A DNA stretch of 50,145 nt. Source: CAZVCG01 sp964626265 (GTDB lineage Bacteria > Pseudomonadota > Alphaproteobacteria > UBA9219). This document shows positions 34,520 through 43,223 of this stretch, piece after piece. The stretch spans positions 1-50,145 of the forward strand of contig CAZVCG010000014.1 of NCBI GenBank assembly GCA_964626265.1, given 5' to 3'. The position numbers were made by a program, and so were the translations under genes. The notes under the pieces are model-generated. The model was given only the letters and a program-made list of their open reading frames with translations, was not told the DNA's origin and did no database searches. Numbering within the stretch: the stretch's first letter is position 1; each line of letters opens with the position of its first letter.

Positions 34520-34707
34520 GGCTTGAGCGGCAGAAAGCGGCAGGAATTGAGTATTAGCATGAATCAACGGCAAGGAAAGCACGGAAGATGGGCTTTGGGA
34601 GGATTGCACAGGCAAGAAATGCGCGCTGTGTATTAAGGAAGGCACAAGGAGCAGGGATTATACCAGCAGCCCTATAAAAGCAGACGTGAGCGACTGGACA
34701 CGGAACA

Positions 34708-34838
34708 TTCCCTCCCCCTTGCGGGGAGGGTTAGGGAGGGGGGAGAACAACTAGGCAGTGACTCTGAAATTTGAGACTCTCCGGCAAGCGGAACGTCCCT
34801 ACCCCTAATCCCTCCTGCAAGGGGAGGGGAATTTGATT
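34708..34838. repeat. two facing CCCTCC-type repeats (family 3)
   Basis: One copy, CCCTCCCCCTTGCGGGGAGG then GTTAGGGAGGGG, is followed about 50 bp later by a second in the opposite sense, CCCTACCCCTAATCCCTCC then TGCAAGGGGAGGGG. They fill most of the 367-bp gap between the methyltransferase gene and the phage lysis genes and may mark the boundary region of the prophage. I see no gene in the gap. Confidence 0.6.
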
Positions 34839-34886
34839 GTGCATATCTGAGAGTCAGTTCATAAGGTCGCTAATTTACATGATTAT

Positions 34887-35135
34887 TTATTGGCAAACCA
34901 GAAGAGAGGCTTCGAGTTGAGCTTCATAACCTATACGCAATTCGTTCTCGGCGATCAAAGCTTTAACCTGTTCTAAAATGGAGCTTTTCTCGGTCAGATC
35001 GCTCGTCGGCCATACCGGATGCGAGACGACGGGCGCTTTACAAGGCACAGGAACAGGAACGCTCACGGGTATTGGCTTGATAACCGTTTGAGTTGAACAT
35101 GCGGCCAGAAGCAACAATACGATTAGGAATTTCAT
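34887..35135 (-). CDS. o-spanin lipoprotein (Rz1-like)
   Basis: An 82-residue lipoprotein: MKFLIVLLLLAAC signal with lipobox LAAC (Cys13), followed by a proline-rich stretch IPVSVPVPVPCKAPVVSHP. This is the architecture of outer-membrane spanins that fuse inner and outer membrane at the end of phage lysis. Its ATG overlaps the stop codon of the i-spanin-like gene and has AAGGAC upstream. It is the last gene of the phage late region in this window. Confidence 0.72.
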   Translation of the reverse strand: MKFLIVLLLLAACSTQTVIKPIPVSVPVPVPCKAPVVSHPVWPTSDLTEKSSILEQVKALIAENELRIGYEAQLEASLLVCQ

Positions 35136-35509
35136 TTTCTGTCCTTGATATATTGCCGGATCAGAACTTCCGCATCACGGCAAGCTTGACCGGTGCCCTG
35201 AACAGCGAGAACCGCTTGAGCCTGAGCCATATGGCGTTTCGCGGCATGCGCTGCTTTCTCCTGAGCCTCGCGCGCTTTGGCTTGCCGTGCTTCGGCTTCG
35301 GCGCTCATGTCGTGAATGGCCTTATTGGTTTGCTCGGTTTTGGCCAACCATTCGGCGTTTGCGTTATGACAAAGAACGTAATCCGCCCTCGCTTGCGCCA
35401 ATTCGGCTTTCAGGTTCGCCCGAGCTACGAGCAGCCACGCGAAGGCCAAAAAAATAACGCCAACGATCAATGCCTGAACGTTGATGCGCGAAATTTCAGG
35501 TAGGATCAT
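35132..35509 (-). CDS. i-spanin (Rz-like)
   Basis: A 125-residue protein with one N-terminal membrane anchor (ALIVGVIFLAFAWLLVAR) and a long periplasmic coiled-coil region (HDMSAEAEARQAKAREAQEK), the classic inner-membrane spanin plan. It starts 14 bases inside the holin-like gene and ends overlapping the o-spanin gene, as expected for a spanin pair. Sequence identity with a named family is not claimed; the call rests on topology and neighbours. Confidence 0.7.
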   Translation of the reverse strand: MILPEISRINVQALIVGVIFLAFAWLLVARANLKAELAQARADYVLCHNANAEWLAKTEQTNKAIHDMSAEAEARQAKAREAQEKAAHAAKRHMAQAQAVLAVQGTGQACRDAEVLIRQYIKDRK

Positions 35510-35756
35510 TCTTGTCCTCCGGTTCGGTATGCGATTTAACGGCTATGCCGCCCGATCCGCCAAACAAAAGTCCGGTCAGCCCTGCGCTGAAATTGATGGG
35601 ATCGAAACGCTTTGACATAAAAACATCGTAGGCCGCGAACGCGACAAAAAATATAAACCCGAAAAACAATAACACGCGCGCGATTTCGTACGTCTGATTG
35701 TCCTTACCGGTCAGAAGAAGCCGGAAGAACAAACGCGACTTGTCCATGACGGTCAT
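35496..35756 (-). CDS. holin-like small membrane protein
   Basis: An 86-residue protein with two hydrophobic segments, RVLLFFGFIFFVAFAAYDVF and INFSAGLTGLLFGGSGGIAV, and a charged C-terminus (HTEPEDKNDPT). Its size, two-helix topology and position between endolysin and spanins fit a class II holin, which would form the lesions that release the endolysin. The start codon overlaps the endolysin stop as ATGA. Confidence 0.6.
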   Translation of the reverse strand: MTVMDKSRLFFRLLLTGKDNQTYEIARVLLFFGFIFFVAFAAYDVFMSKRFDPINFSAGLTGLLFGGSGGIAVKSHTEPEDKNDPT

Positions 35757-36280
35757 GCGTCCTCTTCGTTCGAATGGATGAACTCCGGCATTTTCGGCGC
35801 GTCTTCCTTATTCCATAAACGCGCCTCGGCAGCACGGCGGCGCGCCAGCCCGCCCATGACCTCGCCAGCGGCGCGGTTCCATCGCGTCAATTGCGCGGGC
35901 ACCTGCTCGTACCAGCCTCTGTTCAACAACTTGAGCAACGTGGATTTCTCGAAGTTCACAGTTCCAACGTTGAATACGAAGCTCACCAACGCCGCGAATT
36001 GATTATCCGTTAAAGGCACAGTCACCAATCGCGCAACGGCCCTTTCCGCAATCCGCAAATCGTCCTCAAGCAACTGTTCGGCCTGCTCGCGCGTGATGCG
36101 CTGGCCAGATCTTACGGTGCGCGTATGCCCATAACCTATCGTCCACCGGTTCCCCGGGCATATATAAGGCGTGAGATGCAAACCCTCGTGTTCCTTGATA
36201 AGGGCAACTCCATCCTCATTAATGCGGCGCATGGCCCATACGGGCAGGGCTCCGCTCCCGAACGTTGTCGTAGCTTCCAT
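35753..36280 (-). CDS. phage endolysin, GH24 lysozyme
   Basis: A 175-residue T4-lysozyme-type muramidase that cleaves peptidoglycan at lysis. The catalytic triad follows the E-8aa-(D/C)-5aa-T pattern: E32 in KEHEGL, C41 where T4 has Asp20, and T47 in RWTIGYGHT. The later LVSFVFNVGTVNFEKSTLLK and GLARRRAAEARLW are family signatures. There is no signal peptide, so release depends on a holin. The frame extends to 36508, but the ATG at 36280 is preceded by AAGGA and gives a normal N-terminus. Confidence 0.9.
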   Translation of the reverse strand: MEATTTFGSGALPVWAMRRINEDGVALIKEHEGLHLTPYICPGNRWTIGYGHTRTVRSGQRITREQAEQLLEDDLRIAERAVARLVTVPLTDNQFAALVSFVFNVGTVNFEKSTLLKLLNRGWYEQVPAQLTRWNRAAGEVMGGLARRRAAEARLWNKEDAPKMPEFIHSNEEDA

Positions 36281-36315
36281 AAATCCTTCTCTTTTTCTTG
36301 GTAAAAAAAGGCGTT

Positions 36316-36597
36316 CTATTTGCGCGCCGCGTTCATTTGACGTTCGATCCGGTCGAGAACGGCCAATTGCGCGTTCACGCGCTCCTCGATACGGGCCAAC
36401 CGTTCCAACGATTGGTTCTGCGTCTCCATAGAACGCGCCATGCCGGACTCCAAACTCGACACGCGTTGCTCCAGAAAAAAACCGTCCCGGTCCTTTGCCG
36501 CAGCCCACCAGACAAGCGTAGCTCCATTCATCAGAAGCGCAACAATCACGGCTAACGGAACGCGCTTTCCAAGCACGCCGCTCAATTCAATTTTCAT
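36316..36597 (-). CDS. small membrane-anchored coiled-coil protein in the lysis region
   Basis: A 93-residue protein with a single membrane helix near the N-terminus (VPLAVIVALLMNGATLVWWA) and a heptad-like helix to the end (QRVSSLESGMARSMETQNQS, then LARIEERVNAQLAVLDRIER). It lies between the DUF2793 gene and the endolysin. Similar small anchored coiled-coil proteins are common in phage lysis regions as holin or antiholin partners, but I cannot place it in a family. Confidence 0.6.
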   Translation of the reverse strand: MKIELSGVLGKRVPLAVIVALLMNGATLVWWAAAKDRDGFFLEQRVSSLESGMARSMETQNQSLERLARIEERVNAQLAVLDRIERQMNAARK

Positions 36598-36606
36598 GTT
36601 GTTCCT

Positions 36607-37200
36607 TTAGGCTTTTGTCACACGCACACGCCACGTGCCGCTCGCCAGCGTCACGTTCCCGCCAGTCTGGTTCTGCAATCTAACAACAACGGAGTTGGAT
36701 GCGCTTACATAAGCCGTAGCCATCACGCCTTGCAGATCATAAGGCGCGGCGACTCGCGCAAAATCGCCTAACGCCGCGCCCGTCATAGTCACCGCTGATG
36801 ACGTCGCGCCGCTTCCGTTCGCCAACGTTCCCGGATTCCATGAGAATGTCCCGTCAAGATACGGCGCGCCCAAACCTGCCCATGCTGTTCCTGTGAAATA
36901 TAGCAGTTTGTTTTCGTTGCGCGCCCAGGCCTGCCATCCTGCCTGTGGCGTTTTAAACCGCCATCCCGAATAATACGCCGCTATCTTATTCGCCTGTCCC
37001 GACCATGCTCCCGTCGGCGCAGCAGCAACTATATAGGTGTCGCCGTTATTGGGCGACGCGGGCGGGGTATTTATCGTCCTGTCGATGACCGACAATTGCG
37101 CCAGACTATCCAGATCGTTGAGCGCATCGTTATGCGTGACTTCCTTCTGCGCTTGCGACGAAACAAGATAAGCCAATCCCAAATTGGGCGTTGAAGTCAT
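36607..37200 (-). CDS. DUF2793 phage protein
   Basis: A 197-residue protein of the DUF2793 type seen in alphaproteobacterial phages and GTA-related clusters. The typical opening TPNLGLAYLVSSQAQKEVTH with NDALNDLDSLAQLSVIDR is followed by GDTYIVAAAPTGAWSGQANK and a Gly/Thr-rich C-terminal half that looks like a fibre or receptor-binding extension. GGAG lies upstream of the ATG. Element copy D begins 14 bp upstream, between it and the tail-tip gene. Its function is probably an accessory tail or fibre component. Confidence 0.82.
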   Translation of the reverse strand: MTSTPNLGLAYLVSSQAQKEVTHNDALNDLDSLAQLSVIDRTINTPPASPNNGDTYIVAAAPTGAWSGQANKIAAYYSGWRFKTPQAGWQAWARNENKLLYFTGTAWAGLGAPYLDGTFSWNPGTLANGSGATSSAVTMTGAALGDFARVAAPYDLQGVMATAYVSASNSVVVRLQNQTGGNVTLASGTWRVRVTKA

Positions 37201-37213
37201 ATTTTACTCCAAT

Positions 37214-37385
37214 TAGCTAGATTTAATCTTTCATTGATCCAACTTGATGGAAGCGAGGGGGACACAATAAAAAAGGCTCAAGTGAGCATTGGGTAATTAA
37301 ACCGCATTTCCTGCCTTTTTTATTGTGTCCCCATTGCTGTTTATAGCTTGGGTGTTAATTCAATAAAAAGATAAGCGGCTTTATA
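37214..37385. repeat. palindromic element copy D (full length)
   Basis: About 172 bp with both outer terminal repeats: TAGCTAGATTTAATC then TTTCATTGATCCAA at the low end, and TTAATTCAATAAAAAG then ATAAGCGGCTTTATA at the high end. The core runs from GGGGG at 37257 to CCCC at 37332. The high end includes the stop codon of the giant tail gene (37381-37383). Confidence 0.9.
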
Positions 37386-40300
37386 TTACCGCGCTGCCCT
37401 TTTGCCCGCGCCCGTAACGCGCGCTAAGCTGATAAACGTTCACGTTGAATTGCGGCGGCACGCCGCCGCCCCAATCCGCGCTTTGCTCTGCCGCGCTATA
37501 AACCACCGAAGAGCTACTAAGATTGCTGAACGTCCTCACAACCGTAGAGCCGTTCATAATCTCCACGTCATACAATTCTGCGTCTTCATCCAGCGGCACA
37601 TCGACATGATCGATCCACGCGCCGTTTTTCCGCGNNNNNNNNNNTTTCCATCTCAACGCAAGATCGCTCCCCGCCCCCGCGCTTCGCGTGCCACACACAT
37701 GCACAGGCGCAAGCGGTTTCAACGTGTTCAAATTATAGGTAAAGACCTGCGGCCTCGCTTCGCCCAGAGTCTGACCTTGCGACAAGGCACGGAAAACATA
37801 CATCCCGCCTCTGTCCGTCAGTTGCGCCGGAAGAAACTGAACAGCCGTTTCCCTCAACAAGACAAAGCGTTCGCCAACCGTATGCCCCGAGATATATTCC
37901 TCGGTACCGCATCGGCCCCGCAACAAATTGCTCAACGCATATAGCCCCGGCCCTAATAGCGTCGCAGTCTTAAACTGAATAATCTCATCGCCCAGCAAGG
38001 CAACATTAGCGCCGTTCAGCAAATCGTTTTCACTGCAACTTGCAAGCGATCCCTGCAACACCTGCACGTTCACTGCGTTCGCACGATCCATGTAATAGCT
38101 TTGCGACTCTCCCAAAACCGTCGTGGCCATCCCTGCCGTCGCCGCCGAACTGAACGAAGCGACATTCGAATAACTCACGCCATCGGCCGCGCGCCATACC
38201 GTCGCGCCCGGCCATCCGGCAACTCCGCTCACAGCCGCATAAACGCCCGGTTGGTCGTCCGAAGCCCTCAGCATCGGCAAATCCATTAAATACAACGAAC
38301 TGTCGACGGTTTCGACCTGATGAAAACCGCCGGTTTCACCATTTTCGGCCTGTGCTTCGCTCGTTACGGGAGCCGCAGGCACAAGAACGCCTTTCACATC
38401 CAAAAGGCCATTGGCCAGACGAACGCTTTCCACGCGCATCAGCCCATCGCCAAGATCGAGCACATCGCCCGGATCGACGCGTAACCACGTCCGCGACAAC
38501 TTCAAGCGCACATGCTCGCGCTCCGACCACAACGCGAACAGCCTCGCCTCGGCAATCCGTTTCGCCTTCGCCGCCGTGCAAACAACAGGCATCTCGACCT
38601 TGGCTTTGACTCGCGCTCCACGCGTAGCCGTACGCCGCGCCCGCTGGCTGCCCACTTCATAATCCCGCGATGCGTCGATATAATCGACCTTGATTTCCAG
38701 TGGCAGATCCAATTCTTGCGCACGCGTTTGCTCGCGCAAAGGATTATCGCAGCTCAATTTTTCCGTCGCGCGCATTTCCGATTCCGGAACCGCTACATCC
38801 GCCACATGCCCGTGCTTCACGGCCTTCAGCTCCGCGCCGCTTTCGATCAAATCGAAAGCCTCGTAAACCTGTAAAGGAGCAATCGCCGCCGCCGCGCTCA
38901 TCGCTTCCGGAACGACATAGCCGTCCACAGGCACGTCGCCAAGGCCGCTTACGTCGTAATCCGCGCTGTCATATCCTGCACGTTCCAGCAATCCGGCGAC
39001 TATATGATCGAGCGTATCGCCCGTCTGGCATCGCCGTATAATGCCTACTTGGCTCAAGCTGTCGTAAAACCCGCTGATGCCTTGGATCAAAAATCGCGAT
39101 CCATCAATCGCAGCAGCGCCATAATATAGACAAGGTTGCGCAAAGTTTCCTGCCGCCGCGCCATCAACAACAATTTCAAAGCTCTCTTGATTGAGCGCGA
39201 TTTCCGATAATCTGTAGTAGTTGTCATTATTGCTCCTCTGAATTACGACAATCCTGTTGCCCATCACGACAGGATGCGACGTATAGCTATAAGGCAATGA
39301 AGCGTTGGTCAGCGTTTGCCATGGGCGCGTGATGATGGCAGAAGCCACGCCCGGCCTGAACGACATCATCCGCATATCGATGACGGTGCTGTAAAACAAC
39401 GTCCATTCATCGTCCGCTGTGCGCAGCAGATTGACCTGTGGCCCGCTGCCGCTTCCTACTGAAATCCCGTTCGCCAGCGTATAGGCCGCGCCCGCTACAA
39501 CAGCATTCCCTTCCCACGTAATCGGGCGCACATACAAAGCCGTAAAAAACGGCGTGTAGTCAGCCATGATGTTGAGCAAACCGCCCGCCATCGGCACGAA
39601 TTGCGTATACATAAGCGACACGCGCGTCGTCGCCGTTCCCGCGCCCCACACGTCGAAAAAGCCCAATGAGATAACGGAAGTTCCAGCCCGCGCGAACACA
39701 TAAACGCCGCGCTTGTCGCCCGAAGTTCCCGAAATCAAAAACCTCTGCGCATCAATCCATGCTAACTGGCGCGCATTATCGCCCGTCCCGATATTAATGG
39801 AAAACACATCGCCGAATTGCTTCGTCTGCAAGTCATAAATCGCAAACCTGTGCGGCGCGCCCGAGTCCACGGGCTTCATGAACATTGCGACGAAACGCCC
39901 GTCCGGCGCTTTCGCCCATGCGTGATCGCTGACGCTGTTCACGGTAAAGCTTGCGCTTTGCGCGCGGCTTACCTCCAGCGGCTCGTCGCCTGTAACGTCA
40001 TATTCGACAACGTTAAAAGCCGTTGCGCTGCCGTTCTGCGTATACCCGCCCACAAGCATCTTGCGGGCGCGCGCCGCGCTTCCTTCTATTACTACCGGCG
40101 GCATCCCTTTATTCAAAGCCGCCCCAACCCTGTGATTGATGCCTGGATTGACGCCGCCCAGCCACAAAGGCTGGCTCACCGTATGCGCGGGCAACACTTC
40201 AAACGTCAGGTTCGGCAAGCGGTTACCGAAATTCCCCAGCTGCAAATTGTCCAAAACGATATAGGCAATCCCGCGATAAGCCGGAACATTCCCGCTCCCG

Positions 40301-40818
40301 ATCATCGACTCCAGCAAAGGATCGACGCCTTGCGCCGCCGTTCCCGTATAAACGTTCGCGCCGTCGACAACGCCGGATTTCCAGATGCCGTTTTGATAGA
40401 TAACCTTGCCATCGGCCCAAATCGTCGCAATTCCGCCGATTTCCCCCGCGCAAATCGCCACTGCGCAATGCACGCTATAACTATAAGTCGTTCGCGTTGA
40501 TGATGACCCGCCGCCTTTGCCGCCGCCTGTCGACGTCTCATGCGAAGCTTCGATCAAATTCGAAGCCCATATAATATTCCCCGCAACGCGCGCGCATCCG
40601 AATACCAAAGGTATACCGATGCCATATCGCGAGTCTTGGACGCGCAGGTTTTCGAGCCTCGGACCGTCCTTATGCGCCGCTTCCGGCCCTAAGCCTATCT
40701 CGCCATCGACCCAGCGTCCCAACCGCCCGCCATATGCGCCCAGTATCCTCCCGCCTAATCCGGGCAAAAAATAATTGCCCACCGAACTTCCGACGCTGGC
40801 TAAAACAATCGATGCCAT
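37381..40818 (-). CDS. giant tail-tip / host-specificity protein (GTA gp15-like)
   Basis: About 1145 residues, the counterpart of the large RcGTA tail-tip protein and of lambda J-like host-specificity proteins. It starts MASIVLASVGSSVGNYFLPG and carries the family's YGIGIPLVFGCARVAGNIIW and AVAICAGEIGGIATIWADGK near residues 65-135. Tail-hub-like regions (RLKLSRTWLRVDPGDVLDLG) and C-terminal beta domains (LLRGRCGTEEYISGH) lie further along. The middle, about residues 225-590, holds repeated beta-rich units, possibly a propeller. A 10-base N run interrupts it near the 3' end; both sides remain in frame, and relatives suggest that only a few residues are hidden. The ribosome site is weak. The protein probably pierces or binds the recipient envelope. 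Confidence 0.88.
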   Translation of the reverse strand: MASIVLASVGSSVGNYFLPGLGGRILGAYGGRLGRWVDGEIGLGPEAAHKDGPRLENLRVQDSRYGIGIPLVFGCARVAGNIIWASNLIEASHETSTGGGKGGGSSSTRTTYSYSVHCAVAICAGEIGGIATIWADGKVIYQNGIWKSGVVDGANVYTGTAAQGVDPLLESMIGSGNVPAYRGIAYIVLDNLQLGNFGNRLPNLTFEVLPAHTVSQPLWLGGVNPGINHRVGAALNKGMPPVVIEGSAARARKMLVGGYTQNGSATAFNVVEYDVTGDEPLEVSRAQSASFTVNSVSDHAWAKAPDGRFVAMFMKPVDSGAPHRFAIYDLQTKQFGDVFSINIGTGDNARQLAWIDAQRFLISGTSGDKRGVYVFARAGTSVISLGFFDVWGAGTATTRVSLMYTQFVPMAGGLLNIMADYTPFFTALYVRPITWEGNAVVAGAAYTLANGISVGSGSGPQVNLLRTADDEWTLFYSTVIDMRMMSFRPGVASAIITRPWQTLTNASLPYSYTSHPVVMGNRIVVIQRSNNDNYYRLSEIALNQESFEIVVDGAAAGNFAQPCLYYGAAAIDGSRFLIQGISGFYDSLSQVGIIRRCQTGDTLDHIVAGLLERAGYDSADYDVSGLGDVPVDGYVVPEAMSAAAAIAPLQVYEAFDLIESGAELKAVKHGHVADVAVPESEMRATEKLSCDNPLREQTRAQELDLPLEIKVDYIDASRDYEVGSQRARRTATRGARVKAKVEMPVVCTAAKAKRIAEARLFALWSEREHVRLKLSRTWLRVDPGDVLDLGDGLMRVESVRLANGLLDVKGVLVPAAPVTSEAQAENGETGGFHQVETVDSSLYLMDLPMLRASDDQPGVYAAVSGVAGWPGATVWRAADGVSYSNVASFSSAATAGMATTVLGESQSYYMDRANAVNVQVLQGSLASCSENDLLNGANVALLGDEIIQFKTATLLGPGLYALSNLLRGRCGTEEYISGHTVGERFVLLRETAVQFLPAQLTDRGGMYVFRALSQGQTLGEARPQVFTYNLNTLKPLAPVHVCGTRSAGAGSDLALRWKXXXXRKNGAWIDHVDVPLDEDAELYDVEIMNGSTVVRTFSNLSSSSVVYSAAEQSADWGGGVPPQFNVNVYQLSARYGRGQKGSAVI
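37635..37644. other. assembly gap (10 N)
   Basis: Ten unresolved bases interrupt the tail-tip gene. The flanking reading frames agree if about ten bases are missing, but a fixed-length N run is often a placeholder, so the true length is unknown. Confidence 0.95.
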
Positions 40819-40879
40819 AACTTTGTCATTTCACTTTAAGCGCAATTAAACCTCTCCTCTGGAGGGAGAGGACGCATGC

Positions 40880-41010
40880 GAGGGGGACACAATAAAAAAA
40901 GGCTTAAGCAATAGTTTATTCTTTCAACCGATTTCTATTGCCTTTTTTATTGTGTCCCCATTGCTGTCCATTGTTTATCTTTTGATTCAACAGAAAGACA
41001 AACGTCTATA
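40880..41010. repeat. palindromic element copy E
   Basis: The core runs from GGGGG at 40882 to CCCC at 40959 with a loop unlike copies C and F. The high-end outer repeat is present but mutated (TTGATTCAACAGAAAGACA then AACGTCTATA). The low-end outer repeat is replaced by a family 3-like CTCTCCTCTGGAGGGAGAGG stretch at 40852-40871. The stop codon of the NlpC/P60 gene (41006-41008) lies within its high end. Confidence 0.85.
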
Positions 41011-41419
41011 ACATCCCGTCCATCCTATACGCACCCAGCAACCTTCGTCGCCAATAGGCGCCGATGTTCGTCTCCACCACGCGCCCAGCAGGCGCGAAAC
41101 TGTGGATCATGGTATTTGCGCTCGTCGCCAACGCCACATGCTGCGGTTGCTGGTCATAGCGGAACAACAATATGTCTCCCGCCCGAAAACTATCAACCTT
41201 CACTGCCCCATGCTCGACTAACGCCCGCTCTAAAGATTTCCCATCAGGCCGCGTGCTGTAATCCTGCCTGTCGCGAACCTCGACGCCGACTGCGCGCAAC
41301 GCCACGACGACCAACCCGATGCAATCCAGCCCCACGCCCGGCAAACGCCCCTGATGATGAAACGGCGTGTTCAGGCAAGCCCGCGCCGCTGCAATCATAT
41401 TTTCTACAAACAACGTCAT
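41006..41419 (-). CDS. NlpC/P60 cell-wall peptidase (GTA gp14-like)
   Basis: A 137-residue cysteine peptidase of the NlpC/P60 fold found in GTA and siphophage tail tips, where it opens peptidoglycan for DNA entry. The catalytic Cys33 is in GVGLDCIGLVV and the His94 in QQPQHVALATS. AGGAATCGT precedes the ATG. It lies where RcGTA gp14 lies, between the DUF2163 hub protein and the tail-tip protein, but here it is isolated by repeat elements on both sides. Confidence 0.88.
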   Translation of the reverse strand: MTLFVENMIAAARACLNTPFHHQGRLPGVGLDCIGLVVVALRAVGVEVRDRQDYSTRPDGKSLERALVEHGAVKVDSFRAGDILLFRYDQQPQHVALATSANTMIHSFAPAGRVVETNIGAYWRRRLLGAYRMDGML

Positions 41420-41431
41420 ACGATTCCTAAT

Positions 41432-41557
41432 GTGTCATTCCCGCGACCGCCTTCGATAAAACTCCGGCGCGTCTGCAAGGACAAGTCGCGCCGAAGCCCG
41501 AAGGGCGTAGGCGGAAAGCGGGAATCCAGCGTCGAGCGTCCGCGAGCCACGTAAGTC
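41432..41557. repeat. dispersed family 2 repeat, copy 2 (long variant)
   Basis: TCATTCCCGCGACCGCCTTC opens it and GCGGAAAGCGGGAATCCAGC, then GTCGAGCGTCCGCGAGCC close it, with a long internal hairpin around GAAGCCCGAAGGGCG. It is nearly identical in reverse complement to the 46496-46583 part of copy 3. It lies directly between the NlpC/P60 start and element copy F. Confidence 0.85.
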
Positions 41558-41562
41558 ATATA

Positions 41563-41737
41563 TATATAGCCATTTAACCTTTCATTGAGCCAAACTGCCG
41601 CAGCGAGGGGGACACAATAAAAAAGGCTCCGGCAATCATTTGGCTTTTGAACGGCCTTCTGTTGCCTTTTTTATTGTGTCCCCATTGCTTCCCTTCACCT
41701 GCTTCTTGATTCAATAAAAAGATAAACGGCTATATAT
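41563..41737. repeat. palindromic element copy F (full length)
   Basis: A complete copy of about 175 bp. TATATAGCCATTTAACC then TTTCATTGAGCCAA at the low end pairs imperfectly with TTGATTCAATAAAAAG then ATAAACGGCTATATA at the high end. The core runs from GGGG at 41607 to CCCC at 41683. The first 55 bases from GCAGCG are identical to copy H at the window's end. Confidence 0.93.
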
Positions 41738-41745
41738 TGAAACCT

Positions 41746-42594
41746 CTAGCGGCTATCCGGATACTGCAAAATCTTGTCCAACCCCGGCAAATGGGGAAAC
41801 CCGCCGAAGTTGACTGCGTTGCCGAACTTCGCCTTACACGTCGAAAATCTTTTGTCGCATCCCGGATAAACCGTATAGGCATCGCCAACGCGTATCGCGT
41901 TTGGCATCGGCAGCCACAAACTAAAAACCTGATTCAACCCATCCCAATGCCGCACTTCCATGGCAAGCCCTTGATTGGCTCCGCTCGTCCATACCAGCTT
42001 GCCGTAATCGAAAGCGCCATCCGGCTCGCTGCGCATATAATCCGTGAATGTCGACTTGTCAGCCGTGTCCGACACATATCCCGCAACCGTCAACGCGGCC
42101 ACATTTACGCCGCATCGCCCGTCGCCAAGGTCATAGCGGCATTCCGGCGTATAGGTATCGCCCACGCGACGCTGCAACAAATCGTGCATCCCGCGCAACT
42201 CGGCCACATACCGGCCATCCGCTAGCGTCACTTCGCCGAGCCATCCCCTCCGGATCTGCACGGCTCCTTGCGATAGATCCGACCAATTAACAACATACAC
42301 ATCGACCCGCGCATAATCATACTTTCCGGCCTTGATATCCGCTTCACTGATAAGCGCGCTATCCAAAATGCCGGTTATTTCAAAACTGTTTTCCTTCAGC
42401 GAAGCGACATTATCCAAAGACTTCGGCGAAAACGACCCGTCGGCCACATACGTTACGCCATCCACAAAAAGATCGCGATCATGCGTCGTAAATGCTTTCA
42501 CGATATTATCCGTGCGTGAAATCTTCACGCACTCGGCCAGCGTCGTCAGCTCACCGTTCAAGTGATCCTGTAACGCGGGTGCAATATTTTTCAT
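41746..42594 (-). CDS. DUF2163 tail hub protein (GTA gp13-like)
   Basis: A 282-residue homologue of RcGTA gp13 (DUF2163), a tail-hub component. Four cysteines in the C-terminal half are arranged as ECRYDLGDGRCG and YPGCDKRFSTCKAKFGN, compatible with the metal or iron-sulfur site I recall for this family. The start codon shares one base with the DUF2460 stop codon, so the two are translationally coupled. Element copy F lies 8 bp past its stop. Confidence 0.88.
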   Translation of the reverse strand: MKNIAPALQDHLNGELTTLAECVKISRTDNIVKAFTTHDRDLFVDGVTYVADGSFSPKSLDNVASLKENSFEITGILDSALISEADIKAGKYDYARVDVYVVNWSDLSQGAVQIRRGWLGEVTLADGRYVAELRGMHDLLQRRVGDTYTPECRYDLGDGRCGVNVAALTVAGYVSDTADKSTFTDYMRSEPDGAFDYGKLVWTSGANQGLAMEVRHWDGLNQVFSLWLPMPNAIRVGDAYTVYPGCDKRFSTCKAKFGNAVNFGGFPHLPGLDKILQYPDSR

Positions 42595-43220
42595 TAGACG
42601 CGAATTTCCAAAAGCGGCACTTCAGCATGGCTTTGCGTCTTATCGTCCGCCGTCATGCGCAATTGATCCGTATCGAACCGTACAGGCACATCGAACTGAT
42701 ACCCCGCCGTAATCACATGACCGGCCAAAGGCGCAACGGCAAATGTCACAACGCCCGTCCCTGTATCGACAACCCAACCATCCATCGCCTGAACGCCGTC
42801 AACGCCGATAACCACTGTTCCAGCCACAGGTTTGCGTATCTCGCGCCGATGCTTACTCTCTCCGCTCCCGTAATTTTTCACCAACTGAAACGCCACGGTA
42901 ATTCCGTCGCCCGTTCCTATAACCTGATCGTCCCAACGCGCCGCGCTCACGCCATCCGCCGCGCTCGTAAAATCGCGCCAATCTTTCAATCTGAACCCGC
43001 GCGCGCGTCCTGCCCTCGCCTGAAAAAACGCCGCCAGCAACGCGCCGTCTATGGCCGACCTCACGCCCGTGCGCGCATCGTATTTTCGCCGCGCCTGACT
43101 CCAATTCTGGTTGCGCCGCTCATAGCCGCCGTCAATGGTGATAACATCCGTCGAAAACTGCGGCCCGCCGCTCGCGCCATATCCTGCCTTTAAGGGAAAC
43201 TGAATTTCGTCAAACGCCAT
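42594..43220 (-). CDS. DUF2460 distal tail protein (GTA gp12-like)
   Basis: A 208-residue DUF2460 protein, the distal tail component next to gp13 in RcGTA. The N-terminus MAFDEIQFPLKAGYGASGGP and the strands around YERRNQNWSQARRKYDA and RGFRLKDWRDF are typical. The ribosome site (TGGAG) lies across the stop codon of the head-tail joining gene three bases away, an undisturbed operon junction. In RcGTA about four genes (tail terminator, tube, chaperone, tape measure) lie between these two; here there are none. Confidence 0.9.
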   Translation of the reverse strand: MAFDEIQFPLKAGYGASGGPQFSTDVITIDGGYERRNQNWSQARRKYDARTGVRSAIDGALLAAFFQARAGRARGFRLKDWRDFTSAADGVSAARWDDQVIGTGDGITVAFQLVKNYGSGESKHRREIRKPVAGTVVIGVDGVQAMDGWVVDTGTGVVTFAVAPLAGHVITAGYQFDVPVRFDTDQLRMTADDKTQSHAEVPLLEIRV

Positions 43221-43223
43221 GTT

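Noticed and set aside
39817..40500. A 227-residue plus-strand frame within the tail-tip gene
   Set aside because: It lies wholly inside the conserved minus-strand gene and its product is Arg- and His-rich, typical of a shadow frame.
41561..41570. TATATATA run near copy F considered as a promoter
   Set aside because: It is the end of the element's terminal repeat; no -35 hexamer at proper spacing was found for the minus-strand genes.
42492..43193. A 233-residue plus-strand frame opposite DUF2460
   Set aside because: The minus-strand gene is conserved and coupled to its neighbours; the plus-strand product has no domain features.
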